The notes beneath the pieces were generated by a model. The model saw nothing but the letters and a program-made list of their open reading frames with translations. It was not told the DNA's origin and did not search any database. A program made the translations under genes and the position numbers. Shown in pieces: positions 48,434 through 61,693 of a stretch of DNA of 64,000 nt. Position 1 is the stretch's first letter, and every line of letters starts with the position of its first letter. Source of the stretch: Galaxea fascicularis (lineage: Eukaryota > Cnidaria > Anthozoa > Scleractinia > Euphylliidae); NCBI GenBank assembly GCA_948470475.1, contig OX419345.1, positions 3,044,001-3,108,000 on the forward strand. Reading direction: 5' to 3'.

Positions 48434-51400
48434 CTCAAGAGCAATTTGAAATTTATATCGCATGTAGACTTTGTGTTCTCTCATTGTACCAGGGAACCCT
48501 TTGTACATTGTGATGAATAATATATCGTCGACCGGCTAAACAGAAAGAGACCTGACACAAAGACAAAAGCGTGTTATGTTACCCGTACCCGAAAAGGTAT
48601 AGCTCTTTCAACTTGGGTAACTATCAAGCTTGTAGCCCTCGCTCGATCCCTTCTCCACGCGCGTTCCTGCGCGTGTGACAACACAAACTATCGCGAAATT
48701 TAACAAGTCTTGGATTATGTAGATGCTCTCTATTGTTTTTGTGAACGCTGTGTAAATAGAATTCTAAATTGACGTTGTGACAGTCTAGATCTTGTCAAGT
48801 GGCGCACACCCCCGTCGGTGACTTGATAGACGAAGAACTTGAGTTGAAATTATTAACTTGTCATTTGTTTCCAATTTTCTTGCTCGCCCGTACAGTATCG
48901 AGCTTTAACATAATTTGCTCTTTGTGGAAATTAAAAATCGAATCTACAACTAAACCCGACTTGTCGTTATTTTGCTGACGTAGAAAGCACGCTTTTCTTG
49001 TATTAACTTTGTCTTAAAATACCTAAGTGCAACAACCACTGGTCCCCGCATTTGTGTTTGTCAGGTCCAAGATAGGCTTACAAGACACGGCACGCTTGGT
49101 TTATATCCATATATGGCAGATATTTGTATTCTTATCTTTCCCGAATATCACATCACGATTCTGACATCTCACAAGAGAGATCGAGAGTAAAGGAAGATGT
49201 ATAGACAGGCATTAGAGATGAAATTCGTAAGTTTTAATTTGACACCAACACAGATCAAATTTGCAGACCATTTCATTGGATTCTCTTCCTGAACTGCTTA
49301 CACAGACGGCATGACTAGCGTGTTTTCCGGCAAAAAATTCTCTTCATAAAACGGGAAGAAATTGTCACTGAACTCATTGCTTCATGCTGAATGCAACAAT
49401 ATTGTTTTTAGGGATTTATTGAAACGGAAACACTTCTCATATCCGGGTGAACTTGAGCGGACCATCAGATTGCCAAATAAAAAAATTTGGAAAACTAAAA
49501 TTTTAAATAAACGAAGTACGCCACGAAAGCCTTTCAACAGTTTTCTTTTAAATAATCAGATTTCAGAAATTCATCCACTAAATAAGAGGTACAGAGAAGT
49601 TTCTGAACTGGCATCCGAGGTTTCACTGCCATTTGATTAATTCGGTCTCTCTTAGTAGGTTAAGTATGTAAGACTGCGTGCTGGACTGCACAGACTAAGC
49701 ATTTTCTTTTTGTCGCTTTTTATTGTGTTTGATCAAGGGTGCTATTCACTCGCGAGTATCACTCTAGCACGTTTGTTCCGGGCATTTTCGAACGGAATAA
49801 AACACAACCTGCTGGCCAGCTGAAAGAGATGTAATTGAAAACGCTTGGTTTGTTTCTGTTTATTTTCGGTTTTGCAAAATTCTGTTAACGAACAGAGAGA
49901 GTTTCGACGGAAATATTGCCCTAATTCAGGGTGACACATTCGAAGCGCGGATGTTATGTTTGCGAAATAGTTTACACTGATAGTTAACCATTTTGAATCT
50001 GGCATGTGATACAAGCTTGATTTTCAAGACAAAAGAACAAAGAATTCCATCTCCTCCAGTTACAAACAATTCTACAACCTGAGCAGAGTTGAAACCACCA
50101 GACCGAATAGAATTTTTTTGTCGTCAGAAGACGACGCTTGTTTCTTTCCATGAAAACACCTCGCCATAAACTCAGGAGGATCGAAAGGGAAGTCTGTGAG
50201 CCTTTCAAAGGTTGATGCGTTCGCACTGAACTTAAGTGATCTAATATGTTACTTTTCATCTTGATTGACGTAAGCAACATTGAGAAACAAAATAACTGGC
50301 CGTTCGAAGAGAAGTTTTAAACGAGATTCATTTAATTAAATTTCGAAAGAAAAAAATTAGCTCTTAAAACGAGAAAGGATGAAAAGATCTTGGAGAAGGA
50401 AGGATTCAATTTACACCATGAAAGCACCGTCGTAAAAAATGTGCTTTTGGTGCTGTTATTGTTACAGTTGGCTTTTTCATGAAACGCGGTTTTCCCCGGC
50501 TTTGCTCAGTTTTCAATGTAAAAGAGTTGTCAAAGCCATAAACAAAGAAATCGTTTCTGTGGAAACGGGAAGAGTTTTCAAACATTCGTGCTGTAAACCT
50601 GGTGGTAAGCCAATATTGAGAAATTGAACGCCTCGCATAAATTGCACTTAAATGTAGATTTGTGTCGAGATAAAAAGAACTACACTCTTTCGCGTTAGAC
50701 TGAAGGACTTTAATGTCCATCTTAAACGCTTAAGCCGTTTTAATCGAGAGTGGCCGGTGAAAAGCAATATAGCATTTCATATTTTAAAGCACATTACAGC
50801 CTGACAGAAGACTGGCTGGTGGAAAAATAGACCTGACTTCCACGAAGATTTTTAATGTTGGTACTCGCTAATGTTTTGACGTTTTACTTTTTCCGTTTGA
50901 GATTCGATAAAATTGTCATTTTTATTAAAATGTCACTTCAAAAAAATAGGCAGTAGGCTTTCCGCTGGGAAAGTTCTGTCTGATAATTTTCATGGAAGCA
51001 CGAAGGAAAGATTTTTAAATTTCTTCCACAAGTCTAGTCGAGGGTTATAGAATATAAAGTCATCCCAGCAATGTCTCGAGTTTTGGAGAGGCTTTTAGAC
51101 ATTTGTATATATTATTTATTTTCAGTGGGTCACTCTATCAGGTTCATTTTCACGCTGGATTTAAAAGCAGGTTTCAAGTCCTAGAAGGAAATAATAAGCC
51201 TTATGAATTTCAGAATAAAATTTCCTTTCTAAAAGGAAAGAAAGACCCAAGTAAAGCCAGATGAGTGATGAGGTGAAAGGTGACTAATATTCCCCAAATA
51301 CTTTGAATTCAAAGCCAACAAAACTCGACGTTTTGTCTAATGAAACGCAATGAAAGTGACAGTGGTTGTAAACAACGAGAATTTTGTCACTTAACTATGA

Positions 51401-54400
51401 CTATCATGCAATGGTTTTAGAATCGTTTAACTTCAAACAAAACGCAAGCGATACAACTTATGCAGTTGAGTATGTCCCTGTATGTGCAGCATCCGAACTA
51501 ACATCATTTGTGCAAAATGCGATGACAGACTAGAAGAAAACGCGGGTTGTAGTTTGTACCAAAAGACAACAGCTGAATTTTGTAAACGAAAATGTCTTTA
51601 CAAAAAAAGAATTAGAAATATTCAACTAAAAAAACTGATAAACTTGACAATTACTCAGGTATTTAAATGGTCCTTTTTGCGATCCTTTGAGTTAAATGTT
51701 CAATTATTTTGAAAATTAGCTCATGTTCGTTTTACAAACACATGTAAATAGTCACCTTTTAGAAATAAACTGTACGCAGCTGCTTAAACGGAAACAGAAA
51801 GCTGAATTTAAACTCGCATAAAATATAGCTAAAATATACAAAACGCAGCCTTTACCACTCGACTAATAAACTCATGCTAATGAGTAAGTCGCTCACTTTT
51901 CTTGAATGCGTAAAACTCAGAAAATGAAAGACTTAAAACAGTAATAAGCTTTGCACCGCAAGATAAAACTTGCTCAGTTTGACTAAAATCGTAATTTTTG
52001 GATCGCTGGCAAATAATCCGGCGTTTTTGACAGCTCCTGGGAAGTGAAAGGAGCTTTGGCATTGGCCGCAACTGGTGTAAGAAGACAAACTTCCCGGCTC
52101 CAAAGTAGTGTGAATGCTAAGTTTGTGAGCCATACTTTTATAATTATAAAGATACGACGCCTTGCAAGGTCTGAAAGTTTGTTCTCTGAGCGACACTGAA
52201 GCGTACAAACGTCCATGCTATCGAGTCTGTAAATAAATTTCCCAACTTTGACGGAGAAGCCAGTGGTACTTTCGTTTTGTGCACGTGCAAAGTAACTCTC
52301 GAAAGCTTCTCGAAAGTCGCCATTTTACTTAGTTAAATTTTGACTCCCCTCGATGATGTTACTTCTTGCCTGTGTTGTATTTACTTTCTCTAACTTCTGT
52401 GTCTAAATGTCATTCAAGATCGTGAGCATGCATCATTCAGTTGGGCGGGCAGTACTTTCTTCCTTTTATGCTCAGGGTTAAAACGATTTATCTTTTGACT
52501 AGTGACTTTAGAACCGAACAAAAGCTATCAGCATGCTATGCTTTGCTCAATGCGGTTAATTACGCCTTTCTGTCTTTGTTTGAGGTTTTGGAGTAAACTC
52601 ATATCATAAACTGTAACGTTCTCAATGAAAGACGGAAATGCGGAGCAGAACTTTCCTGTGCCGGTGGTTTTGTGCATATTTACACGCTGAAATTTGATAC
52701 TTTGTCAGAAGTCTCGCGAGCGCAAAACAATCATCACATCAGTTCTAGACTCGTTCTGTGCTACTGTTTAAAATTCTCTGTGTTATTTTCCAAATCCTGT
52801 CTATGTTCGCTTCAGTGAGAGAATATGGTTGCTGATCAAAAAGTCAAGATTCATATCCTCAAGTGTAGGTAGACCTAGGAAATGTGGGGTAAGATGAAGT
52901 CACCAGCTGAAAGTGAAAACCAACACTACAACCATCCTTTTCTTTTTTTAAAAAGAAAAAAAAAAGAAAAAGATTGAAATGATTGAATAATGGCTCAAAA
53001 GAACTGAAAGATCTATCGGCAGAACTCTGCGAATCGTTTGAAATTTCCGTCGCGGCAATTCTACTGACATTTTCAAGATGATTTCACCTAAGTCGCCAGT
53101 TTAAACCAAACTAGACTTTCGAGCTTTCCCGGTGTTATTCCGTCATTCGGAGATAAGACGCTCACAAATTTCTCTGTTTTGAATTCCAAATGAGAATTGT
53201 GTATAAATCTTTTATGGGTAGCTCCGATGTCATGATTTACTTCTGGAAAATATTATTACAGGTCGGTCGGTTTAGCTGAATTCGCGACGCATCTTATGAA
53301 CTTAACGCCTTATTCATTCCTGATAACGTCGCAAAAAGTAATTCCAGTTTTTTTTTTTGCTGTAAAATTCGCCTACAAAAGTCAGCTGCAAATGGTTATC
53401 TGTATACAATGAATTTATTTTCTCAGATTAAAATCAGATATCTTATTAAAATGCAAATGTCTTAGTATTGCGAGTTTTAATTGAGTAAACCATTTCTAAA
53501 ATAAGATGCAAATACCCTCTCGTTTCAGAGTTTCAGATAAAATGTAATTTTGTATATGTCGTCAGATGGACCACTCGACTCACTCTTGAAAAAACAACAG
53601 CGAAAATGACATTTTACCGTCTCCGTAAGTCTACCAGTTCCTTGCCCGGTGAACATTTACATAATGCGTATAAACTTCAACAATTTTCAGCCAAACAATG
53701 TGCCTGCTAATTTGTTTATTCTTTTTTCCCTAGTTTTTATTATCTTTTTATCACAATTATTTCAGTTCACAAAGTTGTCGGCAGAATTCGTTTTATTACC
53801 TGAGAGACAAGACAGATTCAAAAGAGAGAATGGATGGACCAATTAAAAGTTCCCAGTTTTGGAACTGTAATTTACTAATGCGAAGTAGAACGTCTCTACA
53901 TTTAAGGAAGGAAGAGTTTTAACATAATAAAACTATAACATGTCCGTTGTCATAAATATCCATGGGCCAAGCGTGCGATCCTGGCCTCACGTTCTCAAAG
54001 CAGTCTTGTCATCGATAAGACAAAATGAAGCGTAGCAACTGGAATCCAGGGGGCGGGAAACAGGAGTAAAAGAGACGAAAAACGAGAGAGGAGTGGGCAG
54101 AGAGTAGTAACGGGTGCTAGGAAACGGATGGAGGGGGTAATGGATAACTAAGAAAAGCATCGTGAGATATCCTTCGGCATGGGTAACGGGGAATGTCAGA
54201 CCCCAGACAAGTCCCCCTCCCATTGGCCGGCATTCCTAGCCTCACTCGGTTACGTTTAGACGAGAAACTCGCGCGGCTCGCCGGGTGATGTCTTTACGAG
54301 GAAAACAAATTTGACAAGTCAGCACAAAGAGAACCCAGCAGGTCTCGTTTCAAGGATTGGCCAAAGGATGACGTCATTAAACTGGTGATTGGCAGCCATC

Positions 54401-54534
54401 TTTGATTGCAGAATGGAGAAAATGCAACGAACTGGGCTGCAAAAATATGAAGTCGGCGGATGTTAGAAGGGCCAACCTCTCCTGCTCAAGAGATCGAACT
54501 GAGGCGAGCATAATACTGCGCAGCCTCTCATTTA
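48434..54534. other. Long region without recognised genes downstream of TGIF
   Basis: Contains the TGIF 3' UTR (ATTAAA near 48927), AT-rich single-copy-looking DNA and an oligo-T/oligo-A hairpin at 52937-52972. Frames of 60-105 codons (for example 49362-49640, 50406-50720) have no recognisable family or start context. Confidence 0.5.
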
Positions 54535-54791
54535 GGCTATGTCTACACTATAGCAGATAGCTCTTGGGTCGGCACGAAAACCATATCGGATAGGGCTTTT
54601 GTTCACATATAAAACGCTGACTCGCTGACAAATCGGGGCGATTTCTGTAACGGAGCGAAGCTACGCCGCGTCGATCTTTAAAGTGAATCGTCTCGACTTG
54701 TTCCAGTTCCGGGCCGTTTCTGTTCATACCAGGCCGTAGTATTTTTCATGTCGACATGATAAACTATCCGGTATACGGTGTAGACATAGCC
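54535..54791. mobile_element. 257-bp MITE with GGCTATGTCTACAC ends
   Basis: The terminal inverted repeats GGCTATGTCTACAC / GTGTAGACATAGCC are perfect and are flanked by TTA on both sides (54532-54534 and 54792-54794). The interior is GC-richer than its surroundings and non-coding. The 3-bp duplication suggests a Harbinger-like source. Confidence 0.75.
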
Positions 54792-54794
54792 TTA

Positions 54795-56802
54795 CAGTAG
54801 CGTACCAAGAGAGCGAGAAGTGTGAAAATTTCTTGTAAAAATTAGTTCATCGGAATTCCACGCAAACAACCTCACGTTTGTCCCCAATGCAAATGGCCTC
54901 TCTTGATTACAACGCGTGACTTGAAAATAAGACTCACACCTTTCCAGTTGTACTCCAGTTTTTATGTTTCAGTCGAAGCTGAACGTGCCTTTTGTGAAGT
55001 ATTGGGCCACTTTTGCGTTTGCGGTTAGAATGCTTTTTAAAAATAGTATTTTTAGTTGCGGTTTGCAGTTGAGATGACCAGGTGCAACACAGCTTCGTTG
55101 CATACTTTATTTTGTATCATTATACGGTTTGACTCATTTCGCTCTTACGATCTCGTCATTTCAAAATATCTCTTTTCGGTGACCCATTTACCTCACCAAC
55201 TAAGTTGATTATACTCAGACTTTTGTGATATTTATCCTGCCCACGCAATACACAGCACGATTTAGGTATTCCGTGATCTTCAATTTTTTTTTTATTTAAG
55301 TGAACCCCAAATATTACTCTTAATATTGTAGTTGTTCCTGTCAATTTTAAAATTGATGAAAAAAGTTTAAAACTACTTTCCGGTTTGTCTTCACTCTTTG
55401 TATGTTCGTAAAATTTTTATTTTTCTCAGATTTATGGTTCTTATAAAAAAGATATTTTTTCCACCTGTTTTAAGTTTCACGCCGGCAGTCAAAATACAGT
55501 GGTAACGACGTAAATCCCTTGTCCTCAGTCTCTGATTTATCAAACGGTGCATTGTTTCAATGGACTACGACATCTCCCAGCTTTCACCCTCCGTAGACAC
55601 CAAGGTCAAAGAGATACGACTCAAACCCCGCGGGGTCGATCACTAAAAACAACAATTTAACAACAACATATTATGCTGTATATACATCTCTTCCAAACCA
55701 GTAGAAAATACTGAAAACTACCACTCGCAAAGAGAGAAAAATAAATACTTATCGTGAGCAGGGAAGACATAAATAGATTAAGAGAGTATAGGGTTTACAG
55801 AAGAAACTTACAAAGTAATATCGAAAGGAAATAGCGTGAGATATGAATTGATTTTGGTGATTTAATCTTAAGAGGCCTGGAATTAGTTTAGTTGAGAAAT
55901 GATCCCAGTGATTGTCAGGCAGCAACAAAATCTGGAAGAGACTACCGCTATGCGTCAACCTCTTTTGGTAAGTGGGAATGTTTTGATAAATTTCACTGAC
56001 ATATTTGTGAAAAGGTATACAATTCCAGCCATGATATGGACTGACCAAAGAGCGCGCGACAAATTTGTTTGTAAACAGAACTTTGAAACACCCTTGTTCG
56101 CAGTCTCATATCAAGAGCTTATTTTCATCGCGTTTAACTCCCAAAATAGAGCATATTACATATTTAAGCGCCCACGACAGTCCAACCCATGCTCTCACGC
56201 AAGCCTGCGGTCACAACAAATCTTTACCAGGAGTACTGACTTGCGACAAACGGAAAAATGTTGCAAAAACAAATGCCGACGCGATGACAGACCGAACATA
56301 CCGACATGACCAGAGTCTGAGAATTTACTAAAACTGAGCACGGATTTGCTAAGTGATTCTATGAAAAGAGCGTTTTAAAAGTTCAGGCACGAGAGCTATG
56401 AATCACATCACTGCTTTCACGGCAATTATAATCCAATATTTATCTGCTAACTTGACACTCCCACAAATCGTGGGATTTAATGACAAAATAAACTACCATT
56501 TCTGTAGCCAAGAACAACAAAACCCTGCGCGACACAAAGAAGCAAGTCGCACGGTATGACTGCTTTGGTCTATTACTTTGACTTTTAAACGACGAACATC
56601 AAAGATAACAAAGGACTGCTTTCTTCTATTGACACTTTCCCCTAAAACTCTGCATAAGATAATGGCTGACAGAGTAACACAATATGTCAGCAAATGAGAT
56701 TATATCAAACATCAAAAACATCATTTTCTTTGGATAGCGCGTCTTCGTGTTAAATCCTAAGTATCAACATGTGTATTCTCCGAACAAGGAACTTCTCTTA
56801 TA
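54795..56802. other. Region without recognised genes
   Basis: Overlapping frames on both strands at 55749-56309 (99 and 136 codons) show no recognisable domain. Nothing else stands out. Confidence 0.4.
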
Positions 56803-57365
56803 CAGTCAACTCTCTCATAGCGACCACTTCTCGTAAGCGACCACCTCCCGCAAGCGACCACTTCGTAAACAACCCGTTTGTCTCTCAGTTAAATACCCTT
56901 CCCAGAGCTCTCTCGTAAGCGACCGCGACCACTTTTTAGGCCAGAAATTTGACATATTCTTTTGTTTTCTGTTTCTGGTAAGCGACCACCCAACATAATC
57001 ATGTATGATCGTTAGTAAATCATCACTACTCAGAAGTGACAAAAGTTCAATTTTTAATGACGCTACCCCATTGTTTTCCTAGGTTTTGTTCGATTTAAAT
57101 TTCAGGTGATTTTCATTAACATGAGACACATTGACAAGTACTGTACACTCCACTCTACTTTTCCCGAAACTTGTTGCATGTGAAAAAAATCAAATAAATT
57201 AGTTTCTATTTGCCTAATTTTAGTTGATTAGGAAATATGTTTATGTAATTAATTGATCAATCCAGTGTTAGACTTATTTTGTTGATCTTTCCCGTAAGCG
57301 ACCACCTCCCGTAAGCGACCACTTTGTCGTGCACCAAGGGTGATCGCTTACGAGAGAGTTGACTG
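56803..57365. mobile_element. Complete Tigger-like MITE, 563 bp, TA duplication
   Basis: It begins CAGTCAACTCTCTCATAGCG and ends CGCTTACGAGAGAGTTGACTG, with TA on both sides (56801-56802 and 57366-57367). Sub-terminal GCGACCAC words recur several times on each side. The TA duplication and CAGTC terminus are those of Tc1/pogo (Tigger) elements. It has no transposase. Related pieces lie at 41061-41432 and 12164-12209. Confidence 0.85.
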
Positions 57366-57367
57366 TA

Positions 57368-58163
57368 CTTCATATTACATGTAGGGAGAATTTGAGTAAA
57401 TATTAACTTATCCTGCTGATCATTTAATGTATTCTCGTGTTCTGTATGATTGATGAACTAGGGATATGGTAAGGAGAGGTTAGATGGTGATCACTATTGG
57501 GATTTAATGGGTTAAACAGACACTCGCCCAGAATTTGGCAGGAATTGACAGGTAATCCGTGATTTTCCGTGACTTGAGCCTGTGACTGACCCAACTTGAA
57601 CGGAGAGAATTTGACGCCATCTCCACTTTTGCAACTCGAAAATCTGCTGCGAGACAATTTGAGCCCGGAGGAAATTGAGTTCACTGAATACGAGGTAGTC
57701 TCCCACGAAGTAGAGAACTGAGTTTTCGTTGCTCGTCACGAGGATCGCAAGTCAGTTGCATGTAGCTAATGGAGGAGAATGTCACCCATATTAGTCGGTC
57801 TTTCAAAGGCTATTTTTGATAACTTTTAACTATCGAAAGATGTAAGCTTGTAATTCTAGAACAACTGTGAAGCAAACATTCAAATTCTGTGTTACTCTAA
57901 ATGATGAGTCTATCCGGTATCTCGTGAAAAAATAACTGGGGACTATGAAGGTTATGATTTTTCCTTCAAACTTAGGATATGCCTGGTTAAAGTTCTCAAT
58001 AAAACAAAACGTGTTAAATGAACATCAAATATGACCCAACGCTTTATACACTCGTGACCTTTTTTACAGTTTCCATTTCGAAGCAAATGACCTGTAGCTG
58101 TAAACAGAATCCAATAGATAAAACTAAGAGCCATAATGGGACAGAGAGGGAGTCTTGTAATGG
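57368..58163. other. Region without recognised genes
   Basis: Open frames at 57424-57739 on the minus strand have no recognisable family. Confidence 0.4.
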
Positions 58164-59963
58164 CCTATTAGCCTGCGTGACAGACGCCTTTCACGGCTCT
58201 TGTTTCACACGCCGAGAAAAGAGCGTCTGCGATCCCGAGCTGGAGAACGATTTCCGTGACGTCAGTGCTTTTGTTTTTTTCGTAACCAATAAAATTGAGT
58301 GATAAAATGATGCGATCAATTACACTCGAGTTACACTCGCAAACTCGCGGGCTACTGTCTTCGATCTTAGCAGTAGCATGTCGGTCATGAGTGGGGAAAC
58401 GCCGAAAAAGGTTTACTTGTCTGAAGATTGTTGTTATCCGTGTAAAGTAAAAATTTCCAGTTTAAAGGAGAAGATAAAGATCTTTGGGAAAAGTGAATTG
58501 GACATAAGCGCTTTAATTCTTCGCTCAGTTGGAATCGATTTGTCTGTTTACGTCGGTAGCAAGAACCTCGCAATATGCCGCTTTATAATACTCTGAATTG
58601 ATACAAGAAGGCCTTGAAAAAAGTGGATGAAATCGTCGATGGAATTCAAACAAAATTTAAAACTGATGGTCCAGTCCGTATAAAAAGACTCGCTAAAGGT
58701 TTAGAACCACCGGAAGCGAAGAAAAGTTTGTCCTTTGGCTCCAGTGTAAAGTGCGAAAATTCGCGGAAATCAATGTCGCCAGCTACGTTTACATCATGCT
58801 ATCCTGTAAACCACCGTGTTGCCCCACTTAAAACAAGCAAGAAGCTAAATCGGTCAATAGAACCGAGATTGAAGCGGCAAACGCGCGAACAGGAGTCGTG
58901 TAGGCCTTCCAACCCCATTTTACAACCTAGTATTTTCGATCCACCCAGTGGGTATAATAACACAAGCATGCTCTGCCATTCTCACTGAAAGACGATGACA
59001 TTGCCTAAAGAACAACTCTTTTACTCAAGCCATTCCCGGCAACTGATGAGATCCACAAGGGAGGATGCAAACCATGGTCTTGTCTATCATTTAATGGCGT
59101 ACCTAAACACAGCCAAAACCACTGGCATAAACAAAACAAGGAAAATACTATAACCGCAGTTACAGAGCGGAGTGAAACGATGACAAAGACACAGCCGTAA
59201 TTAGAGCGGATTTGAGCGCTCAACTTCACGTGTTGCATAGCTCTCTAAGAAGCTACAACACTAAAGAAAGGATAAAGAGACGAATAGGCGCAAAAGAAAC
59301 ACAACGTCTTGCTACAAAACCAAATAACCGGGCCCGGTAATGTACAAACACTGCAAGATAAAGATGATCATACTACGCGGCTCAAAATTCCTATCCTTGA
59401 TAACAAGAGAGAGGCTGTTCTGTCACTGAACGCACTGAAACGAGCCAAATCAAAGCTAGACAAAACGCTTCAGATGGCATATAAAGGACCACAGTCGCTA
59501 AACAGAAACAACCAGGGTCAAAACAAATAGGCGATAAATGCAGTTAAACCCAGAAATGACCTTTGGTATCAAAATACATTACATGCGACATCTAAGCACA
59601 TGGCTGTTTCAATCACCATCACCATCATGCTATCCTCTAAACCACCGTGTTGGCCCACTTAAAACAAGCAAGAAGCTAAATCGGTCAATAGAACCGAGAT
59701 AGAAGCGGCAAACGCGCAAACAGGAGTCGTGTAGGCCTTCCAACCCCATTTTACCTGATAGATTGTTTTTTCTGTGTACGCGGATGTACGCGAGATCCCT
59801 ACGCGACCCCGCGCGTGTTGGTTCCACAAAAATGAGAGCCGACTTACGATTGGTTTAAAACTTCTGACGTCACGGAAATCGTTCTCCAGCTCGGGATCGC
59901 AGACGCTCTTTTCTCGGCGTGTGAAACAAGAGCCGAAAAAGGCGTCTGTCACGCAGGCTAATG
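58164..59963. mobile_element. Composite segment bracketed by 100-bp inverted arms
   Basis: 58164-58265 (TTAGCCTGCGTGACAGACGC...CGATTTCCGTGACGTC) is repeated in inverted orientation at 59862-59963. Inside lie a decayed gene (58378-58988) and a 130-bp segment present twice in direct orientation (58794-58923 and 59627-59755). It could be one element with long inverted ends or two small elements flanking a duplicated region. Confidence 0.6.
58378..58988 (+). pseudogene. Decayed gene with an N-terminal cysteine module
   Basis: Starting at ATG 58378 the frame reads KKVYLSEDCCYPCKVKISSL, then KIFGKSELDISALI and YVGSKNLAICR, where it is broken. Continuation in another frame gives LYNTLN, a TGA, then YKKALKKVDEIVDG, and the last 125 codons stay open to 58988. 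The paired cysteines (CYPC, then C near the break) and the leucine/valine pattern suggest a small zinc-binding domain followed by a basic tail, as in some transposon-associated proteins. I do not recognise a named family. The shift and stop argue for a pseudogene, although an unseen intron at the break is possible. Confidence 0.5.
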
Positions 59964-61430
59964 GCCTATGGGATATCTTAATTTCAAAAATTCTATTTTT
60001 AGAAACAAGCAAGCAACTTTCGGTCTTCCGGTAGACTCGTTTCCGTGTGCACGAGGCTTGGGAGCAAGTCAGACTTTGTTGAAAAGGTGCCAAAGATGGT
60101 AGCCGCAACGGCAAAGTGAACGTAGCTTGTTTTCAAAATGCTTTTTTCAGTCATTTATGGGAAAGAACAACTGCAGATTGCCGGATTTCGTGCACAAACA
60201 AGTTATTTAACATCAGGCCTGTGAAATGTAATCAAAGCTCCCGTTTGGACCACAGAATATTGCAGCGAGTTCTGAGAGTTTGCAACTTTTCACCGAATCA
60301 GGTTAACTTCGATTTCCAGTGTATCCAAGCTTCAATAAAGATTGAGTTGTGGCAAAACTTCGTGGAGTTGGAATCCTTGTATTGACTCCTTGTCTCAGTT
60401 AAATGGAGTGTTCAAATGTGTTCAAGTGTGCGACGGGGAGTGGTATTTGCATTCGTTGAAAAGGTAGCCCATGTGCTAGGTTGGGCCAGGCGAAAAAGGT
60501 ACTGCATTGTTCGTGTTCTGCCTAGATTGTTCTGACCAGGTTCTTGTAAAAGGGAAGACAGCAGATTAGAAGAAATGATGCAACTTTCAAGGCCCTGCAG
60601 CAAATGCGGTAAGCCTTTAAGAGCAATGAAGATCTTGATCTTTATGCCGTGTTAATGAAAAATAGTAAATTAATTGGGCGGAGAAAAAGTGTAAATGATA
60701 TAAGAACTTACAGGCTGATGATCTGGTGTTTGAAAAATAATTGTTTGTGTTCAACTGAGGAAGTGTAGTTCATATTAAAAAATAATAAAGTAAATGTTTC
60801 GGATGAAACCAGTTTTGTCACAGAAAGAAATGCTACCTAAACTTGTAATTTTGATTTAAGCCTCATCTTTACTAATCAAACTTAAAAAAAAGGGCCTTCC
60901 TAAACTTTATGAAAATCCTATCCCGGAGTCAATGGGTTAAAAAGTCTTTAAACCCTTGGAGTGATCCGCATCATATGGCATATGCATCTATGTATTTCCA
61001 GCACAGCTCGGTTCAAAGGCTTTGTTTCTCTTCCCCATTTACCTATTTAATCTCTCAGCAGACAGAACAAAAGCTATTTTACAGCAGCTTGTGCCGCTCG
61101 TCCAAAATTTTCGTGTTGACGCACGAGATGACTTCTTGGTAACTCCTTGGTAAAGTCGTTCGCCAAGTCTTATTTCACCTATATTTTGCATAAGCGTCGA
61201 GTCATCCAGTCCTACTGGCAAAATATTGTACCCACCGCATTACTTTCAAAGCAAAACACGCCAAAATTGCCTATTAACTATGCATGAGCATGCATCAGCT
61301 TCTCTATTCCGTTTAGAATAGTTAAAATGGCAATACGCATGCGCACGTAGTAAATGCGCACCACATGGATGACAAACTGACTAAAAATCACATAAGGTTT
61401 AAATACAAATTTTCATCCATAGTTTGATAT
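59964..61430. other. Region without recognised genes
   Basis: A 90-codon frame at 60116-60385 lacks an ATG and a known domain. The phrase CTTGGAGTGATCCGCATC occurs near 60956 and again near 61809. Confidence 0.4.
61398..61406 (+). promoter_or_regulatory. TATA-like box before the candidate RNA
   Basis: TTTAAATAC lies about 30 bp before the GC-rich segment that begins near 61431, the spacing expected for an external RNA polymerase III promoter. Confidence 0.25.
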
Positions 61431-61668
61431 GTAGGACCGGTACTTTGCTGCGCGTTTGGAGTGGGATTGTCACGAATGGTTTAGGGGCCGACACATCTCT
61501 CCCTCACTGGCTGTCATGGGATGACAGAATATTCACTCGGGTGTGCGAGGTGCTGGGCTCAGTTGGTATGAGCGATCCCCGGGCCGAAATCTCGGGGTTA
61601 ATCGTCAGGGTACAGCGCTCCAAACACGGAGGTACCGTTACCGGCTGAGTTTTTTTTTTTTTTTTTTT
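61431..61668 (+). ncRNA. Candidate structured RNA ending in a T19 tract
   Basis: A GC-rich stretch of about 220 nt in AT-rich surroundings shows several exact stems. CTGTCAT/ATGACAG is closed by GGG (near 61511-61527). CCCCGGG pairs with CTCGGGG (one G-T pair) near 61577-61597 and is extended by GCGAT/ATCGT. The ends CGGTAC and GTACCG can pair. An A-box-like GGGCTCAGTTGG is at 61555-61566. No run of four T occurs inside, and a run of 19 T follows at 61650-61668, as expected for a polymerase III terminator. It matches no RNA family I could recall, including SRP, U1, 7SK and RNase P or MRP. The T tract may instead belong to the splice acceptor before 61694. Confidence 0.35.
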
Positions 61669-61693
61669 ACAGCTTGCTTTTGTTTTCTCATAG

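Noticed and set aside
49362..49640. 92-codon frame downstream of TGIF
   Set aside because: It begins at TTG, lacks an ATG near the start and has no family resemblance.
55749..56309. Frames of 99 and 136 codons on opposite strands
   Set aside because: Composition is ordinary for non-coding DNA, no domain is recognised, and the frames overlap each other.
60096..60385. Two-exon gene starting ATGGTAGCCGCA and spliced to the 90-codon frame
   Set aside because: The required intron would be only 35 nt, too short to splice in an animal, and the peptide has no known relatives.
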